Source: Thiothrix nivea DSM 5205
GTDB taxonomy: Bacteria; Pseudomonadota; Gammaproteobacteria; Thiotrichales; Thiotrichaceae
Length of the DNA: 64,000 nt
Reading direction: 5' to 3'
Assembly (NCBI RefSeq): GCF_000260135.1
Contig: NZ_JH651384.1
Location: forward strand, 2,235,693-2,299,692
A program made the translations under genes and the position numbers. Shown in pieces: positions 16,050 through 25,000 of the stretch (position 1 is its first letter; every line of letters begins with the position of its first letter). A model generated the notes under the pieces. The model had not been told where the DNA came from, searched no databases, and saw nothing but the letters and a program-made list of their open reading frames with translations.

Positions 16050-16433
16050 CTATTCCGGATGGGTTTCAAGCGCCAGATACAGCTTCTTGTCCGCCGTAAC
16101 CATCTTGCCTTCCAGTTGCCGCGCCAGCACCAGATAAAGGCAGTCGTAAACACTGCGGTAAGTGGCGTGGGCGATGTCGTTGGCTTCCAGCAGCAAATCC
16201 TGCCACGGGTAAAGTTGCACCGGCAGATACAGCAGGTTTTGCTGGATTTCATCAGCAAGGTCGCGGGGGATTTCCTTGCGACCGACTTTCTTGCTCAGGA
16301 TATTGGCGCATTCCAGCAGCATGAAGTCGGGCGCATACAAATCGGGGACATCTTGCAGGCGGGCGGCATGTTCCCAGTAAATTTCCGGTACGAACCATTT
16401 GATGGCGACGCTGGCGTCAACGATCAGGTTCAT
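16050..16433 (-). pseudogene. VapC toxin copy 2, truncated by a nonsense change
   Basis: This matches the intact VapC at 12917-13345 except for a few substitutions (APDLYT to VPDLYA, KKVRRK to KKVGRK, EAS to EAN, GRV to GKM). The Trp codon of HPEW is TAG here, ending the protein at 127 residues. The original tail (SGHLLWIEGVVSN) is still readable to a stop at 16002-16004. All four acidic PIN positions are before the stop, so partial activity cannot be excluded. Confidence 0.75.
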
Positions 16434-16666
16434 GCGTCACGGTCTTCCCGCACCAGTTCCGCACTGTCTGAAAAGGTTTGGTGGGTGGACTGCAAACGTG
16501 CGCGAATCCTGCTGGCGTTTGCCCAGAAGTTATCAGGCTGGATTTTGGCAGCATTTTCCAGAATCCATTGCACCTCAGCCTGTAAGGAACGGTGGTTGAT
16601 TTGCGCACGGCGTTTCAGGCTGTTGACGGTTTCTTCTTCAAGGTTGCGGATGAGTAATTGCGGCAT
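16430..16666 (-). CDS. FitA-like antitoxin, copy 2
   Basis: A 78-residue ribbon-helix-helix antitoxin, the duplicate of 13342-13578. Two residues differ: NSLKRR instead of NRLKRR in the DNA-binding region, and HQTF instead of HKTF in the tail. The GGAGG and start context are the same. It overlaps the truncated vapC copy by 4 bp. It can probably bind copy 1 toxin, so the two loci are likely cross-regulated. Confidence 0.85.
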   Translation of the reverse strand: MPQLLIRNLEEETVNSLKRRAQINHRSLQAEVQWILENAAKIQPDNFWANASRIRARLQSTHQTFSDSAELVREDRDA

Positions 16667-16719
16667 GGTGAGCACCTCCGGTTGCTTGCATTATGATAGC
16701 GCTGGCAAAAGGATCGGCA

Positions 16720-17002
16720 CTACTCGCCCACACTCTGCGCCAGTTTCCGCACCAATTCAGGGTGATAACGGATACCAGACTGCTGCATGGCGCTGACCGC
16801 ATCCAAAAACGAATCAATCCAGCCCTGCTGTCTGGCTTTCAACAAAATGCCCAACGTCCCCGTTACCCGCAACCCGAGGTATTCCGCCAGATTGCGCCCA
16901 ATTTTTTCATCAATAATGACCCAATCCGCCTGCTGGCGTTTCGCCATGTCAATGGTGTGTGTTGATGATGAAAGGCGTGGTGTTGCAGAAAACGATGCTC
17001 AT
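16720..17002 (-). pseudogene. DUF3368 PIN toxin with internal deletion (UPF0175 partner)
   Basis: The start ATG (17000-17002) overlaps the antitoxin stop as ATGA and encodes MSIVFCNTTPFI, the usual first strand of DUF3368 toxins. About 17 codons in, the frame breaks, and the C-terminal part (ADWVIIDEKIGRNLAEYLGL, then RVTGTLGILLKARQQGWIDS) resumes in another frame and reaches a stop at 16720. Some 80 residues are missing between them. The toxin should be dead. Confidence 0.75.
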
Positions 17003-17253
17003 AGCAGGGCAGTTTCCCGCATCAGGTCATCACTGGAATCTTCCAGAAAAACCGCCCCGGCATCCCACGCCAAGTGCAGGAACTCAACACGGGGAATGTC
17101 CAGCCAGCTTGCCGCCGTACCCGAACTGATGCGGCCTTCCTTGAACAGGCTGACCGCCGCCTGCCGTTTCAGGTAATCGGCAAAACGTTCAGCGTTCAAA
17201 TGCAGTCCCATTAACAATTCCGGTGGGCAATCAATCTCAATGGTGCGCTTCAT
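16999..17253 (-). CDS. UPF0175 family antitoxin
   Basis: An 84-residue protein. MKRTIEIDCPPELLMGLHLN is a ribbon-like start and FKEGRISSGTAASWLDIPRV is the helix-turn-helix block that defines UPF0175, a family paired with DUF3368 PIN toxins. The ATG at 17253, preceded by GGGA, is preferred to the start 12 codons upstream. Its toxin partner at 16720 is broken, so this is an orphan or decaying antitoxin. Confidence 0.82.
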   Translation of the reverse strand: MKRTIEIDCPPELLMGLHLNAERFADYLKRQAAVSLFKEGRISSGTAASWLDIPRVEFLHLAWDAGAVFLEDSSDDLMRETALL

Positions 17254-17311
17254 CGTAAAATTCCCGTATGTATCTGCCACTCTGTGCATTGTAGCAGAGG
17301 CGTTTATGCTT

Positions 17312-17701
17312 TCAGCGAATACATTGAAGCTGCACTTTTTCGGCCAATGCCATCCAGACCCTATCCGCAGTCATCATCGGCAAATCCATAGCTAGCCCCA
17401 ACCCCAGACAAGCCCTGTCCCCCAACGACAAACCAATCGATTTACTGACAGAACGTAATTCCCCCGTCAGCCGCGCCTGCTGTTCATCCTGCGGAATAAA
17501 CTCAAGTTCCAGACTGCTGATAACCGCCAGAATTTCCTCCATCGGCATGTTTTCGTCGACCAGTTTGGTCACTAGCTCGGCATAGTTGGCGCTGCCAATG
17601 ACACCGCGCCCTTCTTCAAGGATCGGCGCTACCTTGTCGGAGCCTTCTTCTTCAAACAAATAAGCGAGCAGGGCGGAGGTATCCAGAATAACCTTACTCA
17701 T
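17312..17701 (-). CDS. PIN-domain ribonuclease toxin (VapC family)
   Basis: A 129-residue PIN RNase: Asp7 in KVILDTSALLAYLFEEEG, Glu in SANYAELVTKL, Asp in LSLGDRACLGLGLAM and Asp in MMTADRVWMAL supply the metal site. Length and motif order are normal, so it looks active. It overlaps the AbrB-type antitoxin by 8 bp, the usual antitoxin-first order. The RNA target is unknown. Confidence 0.88.
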   Translation of the reverse strand: MSKVILDTSALLAYLFEEEGSDKVAPILEEGRGVIGSANYAELVTKLVDENMPMEEILAVISSLELEFIPQDEQQARLTGELRSVSKSIGLSLGDRACLGLGLAMDLPMMTADRVWMALAEKVQLQCIR

Positions 17702-17939
17702 CTGCCGCCGCCTTGCGCCGTTCCTGAATCAATTCGTCCACGACCGAACCCTCTTTGCGGGCGTATTTCCGTACCAGGTCGCGGGCGTGTTGCAGGCGTT
17801 GCTTGCGGGTGAATACCCGTAGTTCACGGGTTTCCTCTGACCAGTCCAGCAAGACCTGATCGCCGATTGCTATGCCCATCTTCTGGCGAATTTCAGCCGG
17901 TATGACGATTCTGCCGCCTTGCGAGACATTGGCTGCCAT
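17694..17939 (-). CDS. AbrB/MazE-type swapped-hairpin antitoxin
   Basis: An 81-residue antitoxin. The N-terminal AbrB fold (SQGGRIVIPAEIRQKMGIAI) binds its promoter; the basic, charged C-terminal tail (RKQRLQHARDLVRKYARKEG) should bind VapC. AGGAG lies 8 bases before the ATG at 17939, so this start is chosen over a GTG at 17948. The pair is a standard VapBC of the AbrB class; a second one occurs at 53868. Confidence 0.87.
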   Translation of the reverse strand: MAANVSQGGRIVIPAEIRQKMGIAIGDQVLLDWSEETRELRVFTRKQRLQHARDLVRKYARKEGSVVDELIQERRKAAADE

Positions 17940-18016
17940 GGATGTCACTCCTGTCTCCTTGTGTCATATTTACACGTTAATGGCATAAGTCTAGCAGATG
18001 TGCAATCTGAAGTGCA

Positions 18017-18439
18017 TTACGACATTTTAAATGGATTGATCAACTCCACCCCACACCGCTCAAAATCCTTGGTATTCCGCGTCGCCACTGCAAAATGATG
18101 CGCGCTGGCAATCGCAGCAATCTGCCCATCCGCCATACTCATCGGCAGGCCTGTTTTTCGGCGATGCGCCATGATGTCCGCATAACGGCTGGCAGCGTCT
18201 GCGGTGAAATCCAGAATGCGCCCTTCAAACGCCTTGTCAACGTAGGCTTCAAAACGGTTGATGAGACGCTGCTTGCGTTCTCCATCCGGCAGAATGCCAA
18301 GGCCGTAACGGATTTCAGCCAGGGTAATCGTGGTGAGATAGAGGTGAGCCGTTTCCTGTTGATCCAGCCATTGAATGGCAGCGGGGTCAGGTTGCGGGCG
18401 CATCACTTCGGAAATGATGTTGGTGTCGACCACGATCAT
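18017..18439 (-). CDS. FitB-like PIN-domain toxin
   Basis: A 140-residue PIN RNase of the FitB subgroup: MIVVDTNIISEVMRPQPDPA supplies the first aspartate, LAEIRYGLGIL the glutamate and MADGQIAAIASAH the later aspartate, ending TRNTKDFERCGVELINPF. This ending is characteristic of FitB/VapC proteins of many proteobacteria. It overlaps its antitoxin by 4 bp (ATGA). It appears intact. Confidence 0.9.
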   Translation of the reverse strand: MIVVDTNIISEVMRPQPDPAAIQWLDQQETAHLYLTTITLAEIRYGLGILPDGERKQRLINRFEAYVDKAFEGRILDFTADAASRYADIMAHRRKTGLPMSMADGQIAAIASAHHFAVATRNTKDFERCGVELINPFKMS

Positions 18440-18666
18440 GCATCAAAGCTCATCGGCTCGTAGATTTCGCGTTGTGGTAACTCCAGGTCGACACCTTCCT
18501 CACCAAAATAGACGGCGGCCAAAGAACCCAAACGGGCAGGTGGCATGACGGCCTGGCGTAAAATGCGCCGCGCTTCCTCCTCCATGGAAACCTGATGATG
18601 GGCGGCGCGAATACGCAGGCGTTGCAGCGTCTCGTCTTCCAGTTTGCGGATACTCAGACTTGCCAT
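18436..18666 (-). CDS. FitA-like antitoxin
   Basis: A 76-residue protein beginning MASLSIRKLEDETLQRLRIR, the ribbon-helix-helix domain of FitA antitoxins, with a tail (GEEGVDLELPQREIYEPMSF) for toxin binding. The ATG at 18666 follows GGGAG and gives the normal family length; the longer frame starting at 18726 has no homology. It forms a complete FitAB pair with 18017-18439. Confidence 0.88.
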   Translation of the reverse strand: MASLSIRKLEDETLQRLRIRAAHHQVSMEEEARRILRQAVMPPARLGSLAAVYFGEEGVDLELPQREIYEPMSFDA

Positions 18667-18785
18667 ATTGCGATCTCCCATTGCTGGCAAATGAAAGCAT
18701 TGTAGTCGCCTGATGGCATCTTGCAAGTTATATTGTGGTTATGTGAATCTTGGTGATTAACGGATACATTGCATCCCTGTATTGC

Positions 18786-18860
18786 TTATGTATTTGACAA
18801 TACATCCTCAATCCACAACAAATGCCCTGACCATTCGGGGTCGGTTTCAAGCGCAAGAAC
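18786..18860 (-). pseudogene. Third VapC tail remnant
   Basis: Reverse translation reads LALETDPEWSGHLLWIEDVL then SNT and a stop, the C-terminus of the VapC at 12917. Only about 25 codons are left, fused at 18861 to a broken nucleotidyltransferase gene. The surrounding bases match copy 1 more closely than copy 2. Confidence 0.75.
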
Positions 18861-19471
18861 CTATTCCCGGAACGCTAGCAGAATACGCAAGTCGTCATTG
18901 CTCAAGGCATGTTGTCGTGGCGGCAACCCCTCCAGCTTCGCCCCTTCCATCTCCCGATACGCCTCCCGCACAAACGCCACACACAATGGATCAACCACCC
19001 CCGTTTCCGCCTCAGTCTTCGTCGCCTTATCCCGAATCTGCCGCTGAAATGCCTCCAGTACCGCCGCATCATCCGTCAACCCCCGCAATAAATCCGGGAA
19101 CACGATGGGCGGCATACTGTGCTCACGCGCAATCCACAAGGCGCTCAAGGTGGCGCGGGCAATGTAAAAGAATCGCTTCAACCCCACGAACGGCTACCAC
19201 TTTCGATCGCGCTGATAATTGTCACCTGATGCTGGTACTGCTCGAATGGCGGCGAATAGGTGTCAAAACCCAGAATTTCCCCACGCAAATGCGGAAACAT
19301 CAGGGTTTTGGGCGGAATCGCGAAACCGTAGATGTCCATGTCCGAGCTGTCGTTGCTGACGCCATAGGCCACCGAACCCATGATGACTTCGTACTGCACG
19401 GCGTCAGCCAAGAAAGCAGGTGGGGAGGGCAATAGTTTTTTGTGCTGGAGTGCTTGAATGTGACTACCCAT
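18861..19471 (-). pseudogene. Nucleotidyltransferase-domain protein, frameshifted with internal deletion
   Basis: The N-terminal half starts at 19471 and contains the polymerase-beta-like nucleotidyltransferase signature YEVIMGSVAYGVSNDSSDMD followed by IYGFAIPPK, where Gly-Ser and the two aspartates would bind the nucleotide and metal. After QYQHQVTIISAIESG the frame ends at 19178. A C-terminal piece (KRFFYIARATLSALWI) resumes in another frame and ends at 18861. The middle of the family is missing. The start overlaps the TetR stop by 8 bp. Confidence 0.65.
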
Positions 19472-20042
19472 TTTCTTCCTCCTCCAACAGCACCAACCCA
19501 AACTTGCGGCAGGCCGCCAGCAGTTCATCCACCGTTTCCGGGTCATCCAGCGCCCGTGCAATCGCCACGCCGCCGATCATCATCGCGGTCGCCGCCAGCC
19601 GGTTTTCCCGCTTGCTTTGCGACAAGCCATGTTTGCCAATGCGCTTCACCATGTTCTGGTAGACGCGGGTGTAGGTGTTGCGCACCAGCGGGTCACGATG
19701 GCCGACATCCGTCGCCAGAAACGCCAGCGGGCAAGGGAACGCTTCCTGACCGACATGCTGGTGGCTGAGGTACACATCCAGTAACGCCTGCAAGCGGTTC
19801 TCGCCGGGTGAAGCCGGTTTGTATTTCACTAACTGGCTGTGCAAGGCGGCGTAACTGATCGCCTCCGCATACAAGGCGCCCTTGTCACTGAAATGGCTGT
19901 AAAACGCCCCGCGCGTCAGCCCTACATCCGCCATCACCGCATCAATCGACACATTGTCGAAGCCGTGCCAGGAAAACAGCCGGGCGGCGCTGTGCAAAAT
20001 CTTTTCGCGGGTTTTAGGCTTGTGGGTATCGGGGTAAGGCAT
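19464..20042 (-). CDS. TetR/AcrR family transcriptional regulator
   Basis: A 192-residue repressor. Helix-turn-helix residues are TREKILHSAARLFSWHGFDN then VSIDAVMADVGLTRGAFYSHF. The ligand domain contains FPCPLAFLATDVGHRDP, typical of regulators next to electrophile-response genes. The ATG at 20042 (MPYPDTHKPK) is preferred over the frame start 17 codons upstream, which would cross the operator. It is divergent from the MAPEG gene, with a palindrome between them, and is probably its repressor. Confidence 0.9.
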   Translation of the reverse strand: MPYPDTHKPKTREKILHSAARLFSWHGFDNVSIDAVMADVGLTRGAFYSHFSDKGALYAEAISYAALHSQLVKYKPASPGENRLQALLDVYLSHQHVGQEAFPCPLAFLATDVGHRDPLVRNTYTRVYQNMVKRIGKHGLSQSKRENRLAATAMMIGGVAIARALDDPETVDELLAACRKFGLVLLEEEENG

Positions 20043-20056
20043 GGCGGCGCACTCAG

Positions 20057-20076
20057 AATATGATCTTGAACATATT
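20057..20076. promoter_or_regulatory. Palindromic TetR operator between tetR and MAPEG
   Basis: AATATGATCTTGAACATATT is a 20-bp palindrome matching its reverse complement at 16 positions. It lies between the divergent TetR (start 20042) and MAPEG (start 20120) genes, the classic place for a TetR operator. Confidence 0.6.
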
Positions 20077-20119
20077 TTGTATCCTATTAGCATCAGGCGG
20101 AAAACCCAAGGAGAAACGC

Positions 20120-20548
20120 ATGCCGCAAATACTCGTTCTATACCCTGCCTTCGCGATGGCCTTACTAACTTTTGTGGCCGCTGCGTGGTTGCTGCGTTGC
20201 CGGATCAAGGCCGTCAAAAGCGGTTTGGCACCACTCTATTTCAGGCTCAACCACGGCGCAAAACTGCCGGATTATGTGGTGCAGGCCACCCAGCATTACG
20301 ACAACCTGTTTGAAATGCCGATGCTGTTTTATGTGGTCGTGCTACTGGCTTACGTGACGCAGCAAGCAGATTGGGCGTTGATGTGGCTGGGCTGGGGGTA
20401 TGTCGGCACACGCCTTGCCCACACCCTCATTCACCTGGGTCAAAACAAGCTACGCCAGCGGATGCGGGTATTTTTGTTCAGTTATGCGTTGCTGGTGTTG
20501 ATGTGGGTGTGGCTGTTTGTGTGCTTGGTGACAAGTAACCAAGCATAA
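20120..20548 (+). CDS. MAPEG family membrane protein
   Basis: A 142-residue four-helix inner-membrane protein. It has the MAPEG pattern: a hydrophobic start (LVLYPAFAMALLTFVAAAWL), the polar loop VVQATQHYDNLFEMPMLFYV with the conserved N-x-x-E-x-P, and later helices ending at VWLFVCLVTSNQA. Eukaryotic relatives are glutathione-dependent enzymes; bacterial members are mostly of unknown substrate. GGAGAAACGC precedes the ATG at 20120. Repression by the divergent TetR protein is likely. Confidence 0.88.
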   Translation: MPQILVLYPAFAMALLTFVAAAWLLRCRIKAVKSGLAPLYFRLNHGAKLPDYVVQATQHYDNLFEMPMLFYVVVLLAYVTQQADWALMWLGWGYVGTRLAHTLIHLGQNKLRQRMRVFLFSYALLVLMWVWLFVCLVTSNQA

Positions 20549-20566
20549 CGCTTGCCCACAATGCCA

Positions 20567-20604
20567 TACAGATTTAGAGTGATCGCCAACATGATCAATC
20601 TGTA
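20567..20604. promoter_or_regulatory. Inverted repeat in the MocR leader
   Basis: TACAGATT (20567-20574) and AATCTGTA (20597-20604) form 8-bp inverted arms with a 22-bp spacer, ending 5 bp before the ATG at 20610. It could be an autoregulatory site or an RNA hairpin covering the ribosome binding site. Confidence 0.4.
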
Positions 20605-20609
20605 CTGCC

Positions 20610-22046
20610 ATGACCCTCTACCACGACATCGCCGCCAAAATCCGCGACCATATTGATGCTGGCGTCTACCCGCCCAGCTCGCGCCTGCCCGGCGTGCGCC
20701 GCCTTAGCCAGCAGTTCGGCGTCAGCGTTTCCACCGTGGTGCAGGCGCAATGGCAACTGGAAAACAGTGGCGTGCTCGAAGCCCGCCCCCGCTCCGGCTA
20801 CTACGTCAGCCAGCGGAACTGGCCGCAGCCGGATACGCCCGCACCTTCCCAACCAGACACCAAACCTACCCCGGTCACCGGTCAGGAACTGGTATTGCAA
20901 CTGGCGCAGGCTGCCAACCAACCCGGTTTCGTGCAACTCGGCGCAGCCGTGCCGGACGCTTCCTTCATGCCCATGCGCGCCTTCCAGCGCAGCATGACCA
21001 AAGTTGCGCGGCTGCACGGGATGCGCGCCGCCAACTACGCCTTCCCACCCGGCCTGCCGGAATTGCTGCAGCAGATCGCGCGGCGCATGTACCTTGCCGC
21101 CAGCCGCGTCACCGCCGGGCGCATCCTCATCACCAACGGCTGTCAGGAAGCGCTTGCCCTCGCCCTGCAAACCGTGGCACAACCCGGCGACATCATCGCC
21201 ATCGAATCGCCCACCTTCTATGGCCTGCTGCAAGCCATCGAATCACTGGGCATGAAGGCGCTGGAAATCCCCACCGACCCGCAAACCGGCATCAGCCTGC
21301 CCGCCCTCGAACTCGCGCTGGAACAATGGCCGGTGCAAGCCTGCGTGCTGATCCCCAATTTCGGCAACCCGCTCGGCAGCCTGATGCCGGATGCGCACAA
21401 ACAACAACTGGTGAAACTGGCCAAACGCCATCGCCTAATGCTGATCGAAGACGACATTTACGGTGACCTTGGCTTCAGCCACGAACGCCCGCGCAGCCTG
21501 CACAGCTTCGACGCGGAAGGCGTTAACGTGATCTATTGCTCCTCCTTTTCCAAGACCATCGCGCAAGGTCTGCGCATCGGCTGGATGGTGTTGCCGGAAA
21601 CGTATTTCCCGCGTGCCGAATACCTCAAATACGTCACCAATCTCGCTGCACCCACCCTCCCGCAGCTGGCAATTGCTGATTTCCTCGCACACGGCAGTTA
21701 CGAACGCCATCTTAGGCAAGTGCGGAACCGTTACGCGCAACAGGTCAGCCTGTTTACCCAGGCCATTAGCCAATATTTCCCGGCAGGCACGAAAGTCACC
21801 CAACCCAAAGGCGGCTTCGTGCTGTGGGTGGAACTGGCGGAAGGCGTCGACACCCTGCAACTCACCCAGCGGATGCTGAAGCAGAAAGCCAGCATCGCGC
21901 CGGGGCAAATATTTTCCGCCACGCAGAAATACCGCAACTGCATCCGCCTCAGTTGCGCCCAACCGTGGACGGAGGAGCTGGAGATAATGCTTAAGGAGCT
22001 GGGTGGTTGGTTACAACAAACCCAACAAGAGCCATGCAAACAGTAA
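20610..22046 (+). CDS. MocR family regulator (GntR helix-turn-helix fused to aminotransferase domain)
   Basis: A 478-residue fusion. Residues 1-75 are a GntR winged helix (YPPSSRLPGVRRLSQQFGVS). Residues about 100-470 are a type I PLP-dependent aminotransferase fold: the nucleotide-loop TNGCQEALALALQ, the Asn/Pro segment IPNFGNPLG, IEDDIYGDLGF and the PLP lysine in YCSSFSKTIAQGLRIGWM. MocR proteins sense PLP or amino acids. No clear adjacent target gene is evident; the upstream neighbour is MAPEG and the downstream genes are convergent. Confidence 0.92.
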   Translation: MTLYHDIAAKIRDHIDAGVYPPSSRLPGVRRLSQQFGVSVSTVVQAQWQLENSGVLEARPRSGYYVSQRNWPQPDTPAPSQPDTKPTPVTGQELVLQLAQAANQPGFVQLGAAVPDASFMPMRAFQRSMTKVARLHGMRAANYAFPPGLPELLQQIARRMYLAASRVTAGRILITNGCQEALALALQTVAQPGDIIAIESPTFYGLLQAIESLGMKALEIPTDPQTGISLPALELALEQWPVQACVLIPNFGNPLGSLMPDAHKQQLVKLAKRHRLMLIEDDIYGDLGFSHERPRSLHSFDAEGVNVIYCSSFSKTIAQGLRIGWMVLPETYFPRAEYLKYVTNLAAPTLPQLAIADFLAHGSYERHLRQVRNRYAQQVSLFTQAISQYFPAGTKVTQPKGGFVLWVELAEGVDTLQLTQRMLKQKASIAPGQIFSATQKYRNCIRLSCAQPWTEELEIMLKELGGWLQQTQQEPCKQ

Positions 22047-22063
22047 AAAGGCCAAACCTCGCC

Positions 22064-25000
22064 TCACAATACGGCAATTTCAGTACGGTTCCCATACCCT
22101 AACTCATGGGTATAAATGCCCGCCCGAGCTGTAATGGTGGCCGCTAAATCAATCACCCGCCGATGATGGGTAAAAAGTAGCACCTGGGTTTTTTCCGCCA
22201 CCTCAGCGAGAACTTCAAGGCTTGCCTTGGTACGGCGGTCATCAAAATTGATAAGAATATCATCCACCACAAAAGGTACCGGCTCACCATTGCGCAAGTG
22301 CTGTTCAAGCGTAGCCAGACGAAGTGACAGGTAAAGCTGGGTGCGAGTCCCATCACTCATCTTGTCGACCAATACTTCGGTATTATCTGGGCGCACGCCC
22401 AGCAATATCGGTTTGTCACCATCACCTAATTCGTCCCGCAAACCTGCATAAGACCCCAACGTTAGCCTAGCAAAGAGACTGCCCGCCCTGGCCAACACCG
22501 GAGCCTGGTTTTGTTTCCGATAGGCTTCAATTTGTTGGCCAAGAATCAGTGCTGCAATTTTTAAGCGCAGGTATTGCTCAGCCCCGGCAGCAATACTGGC
22601 AAGATGTTGTTCTGCCTCTTCAGCAGCATTAGCGGCGGCAGCGTTACCATCTTTGGCATCAATTCCGTTTTGCAGGGTTTGGCGTTGATCACGCCATTCA
22701 TCACGTTGTTTCAATAACTCGCTCAAATCTATCGAAACCTGCTGTATCCCGCCTTCTACTGCATCAATATCAGAGCTATCAGCCTCTTGTTCCAATGCTT
22801 CAATCGTCAAGCCATCGCCGTTGCGGGTAAGCTCCTGTTCAAGCGCTTCCAGTTTTTGTTGTAACCCACGTTTTCTTCTGGATTCCTCTCCTGCCTTGAC
22901 CAATGCGACATCATCTGCAACATTTGCCTGTTTCTTCAGGGCGGAGAGCTGTTCACTGGCGGTTGAAAAGCTAATGTCAGCATCCCGAAAAATAGCCTTT
23001 TCCGCCTTTTCTGCATCTTTTATTTTTTCCAGTTTAGCCCTTGCTTCGCGCGCTTCATTCAAGTTTTGGTGAAGCTGTTCAGCGATAATACTTGCACCTT
23101 GCCCATAGTGTCCAAACGTGATGCCATCAACGAAGGTAAATACTTTTTTATCAAATTCTTCCTTTACCTTATCAATGCCATAGATGCGCCGCCGTTTTTC
23201 CTCTGAGGCATCTAACTTGTCAAAAAACATCACTAATTGTTCCAAGGTTTCGACTGCGTATTCAGGGTGGGCATCAGGTTTCACGCCTAAACCCTCTATA
23301 GCCTGATTCCATTCCTGAACCCAGACAGCCAAGTCATCCTCAACCAGCTTAATGCTTTCTTTCGCCTTACTGATACGGCTTTCAGTATCCTGTAATGCCT
23401 GCCTTAGTTCCTTTTCCTGATTGAGCATCTGTTCTTCCTGGGCAAGCCGTTGCTCACACATTTCAAGCAAAGCCTCAAGCCCCATGCCCTGTAGCTCCGC
23501 TGCGGAAGTAAATGTGGCGATTTGGGTTGAGATAGCTTGTCGGTGGGCTTCATACTCTCTGGCGAGGTTTGTTGCACCCTCATTCATGGCATTGGCTGAC
23601 TGGAAGCTGGATAATAAGCTTTCCAGCCGGGCGGCCCATTGTTTCATTTCACGGGGTGTCCCTGCCTCTATGCCCAATGGTGACCAGGTATTTTCCCATG
23701 CCTGTTGTGTGTGCTGCCGCAAGGTATTTGCCTGATCCAGCCTTGTCAGCAATTGGGCAAGGCGTGAATCCAGCATTTGCCCCTTGGCTTCAAGTTCTGC
23801 ACGCTTGACTACCTGATCCGCTTCCAGGCGTAACCTGTCTGCCAGGTGGTCTGCATCGTCAACCTGCTGTTCATACAGTATGGGGATTTCCGCACCCGCC
23901 GCGTGCCAATCAGAATCAGCCCGGGTATCGCCATCAATATAGTGCTGTTTAATGCTATGCCACAGTTGATTCCGTGAAGCACGGGATTCTTGCAGTTGTG
24001 CCAAGGTAGGCGCATCGCTTTTCAGTAATAGCGCATCCAGATCATGCGCGGCTTGCGCTTTTTCTGCCTCCAGTTCCTTGTATTGGCGGGAATAATCCCG
24101 GATGTTTTCGGTGATTTCCTGAAGCTGCTTTTCAAAATGATCCAGCGTTTCAGGGACAGGCATCGCTGTGTGCAACAGTGTTTCAACCGTCCCGGTAAAG
24201 CGCCCCAGCCGGTGGAACGCATTGTCGGCAGTGGCCTTGCTGTCAGCAGCCCGCTGGCGTGCTTCCGATAACCTGCCCTCAATATCCCCTGATTTGCGCG
24301 TGGTCGCCACGGCTGTTTTCAACGCCCCAACCTCCAGGGTGGGGCGCGGATGTTGCCCAGCCAATTGCACAAGGTTAGCCTGCTTATCATCTTCCGCATT
24401 CTGACGGTTCCGGTTGGCCGTTTCCATTCGCTGGATTAGCAGCCCATGTTTTTTGGCCAAATCCGCCACCCAATTCTTTTTCTTGAGGAGGGGGCGTAAA
24501 AGATTATCGGCGTCATCAATGCCAATGTCGGAGCGTACCGCTTTGAGCAAATTGCTTGCCTCGTTACGCAATAAACGGCGCTGCCCATCCTGGCCTGGCC
24601 TGTCCTGAATGGCGGTTTCGACCGCCCCCAGATTTTTGTAGATGTCCAGTATCTCCGCCTCCCTGGCAAGCAATTCGTCACGCACATCCAAAGAGCGGAT
24701 TTCCTCCTGCAACACCGTTAGTTTGGCGGCTGCTTTTTCCCGGGTTTCACGGGCCACCTGCAATCTGTTGTTAACCGTTTTGCATTGCTCCTCAAAATTT
24801 TCAGGCAGCAGCAAGACATTCTCAGCGTCCTTTAACTGGTTGAGGGTAGCGCGGCGTTCGGCCAATGTACCCTTGACACGGTTCAAGCGCTCCAGACGGC
24901 TTTTTTCCTTGTTTTTGGCGTGGATCTGTTCCTCAACTTGCCGGATATGCCCCAGCGTATCTGCAAGTTCGGTTTTCAGGTAGTTCCATTCCGTCACCGG

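Larger units (their letters stand above)
16025..16708. repeat. 684-bp direct repeat, copy 2
   Basis: Direct repeat of 12937-13620, same strand and same length, offset 3088 bp. It contains antitoxin copy 2 and the truncated toxin copy 2. The repeat ends match the edges of the toxin-antitoxin module closely, pointing to duplication of just this module. Confidence 0.85.
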
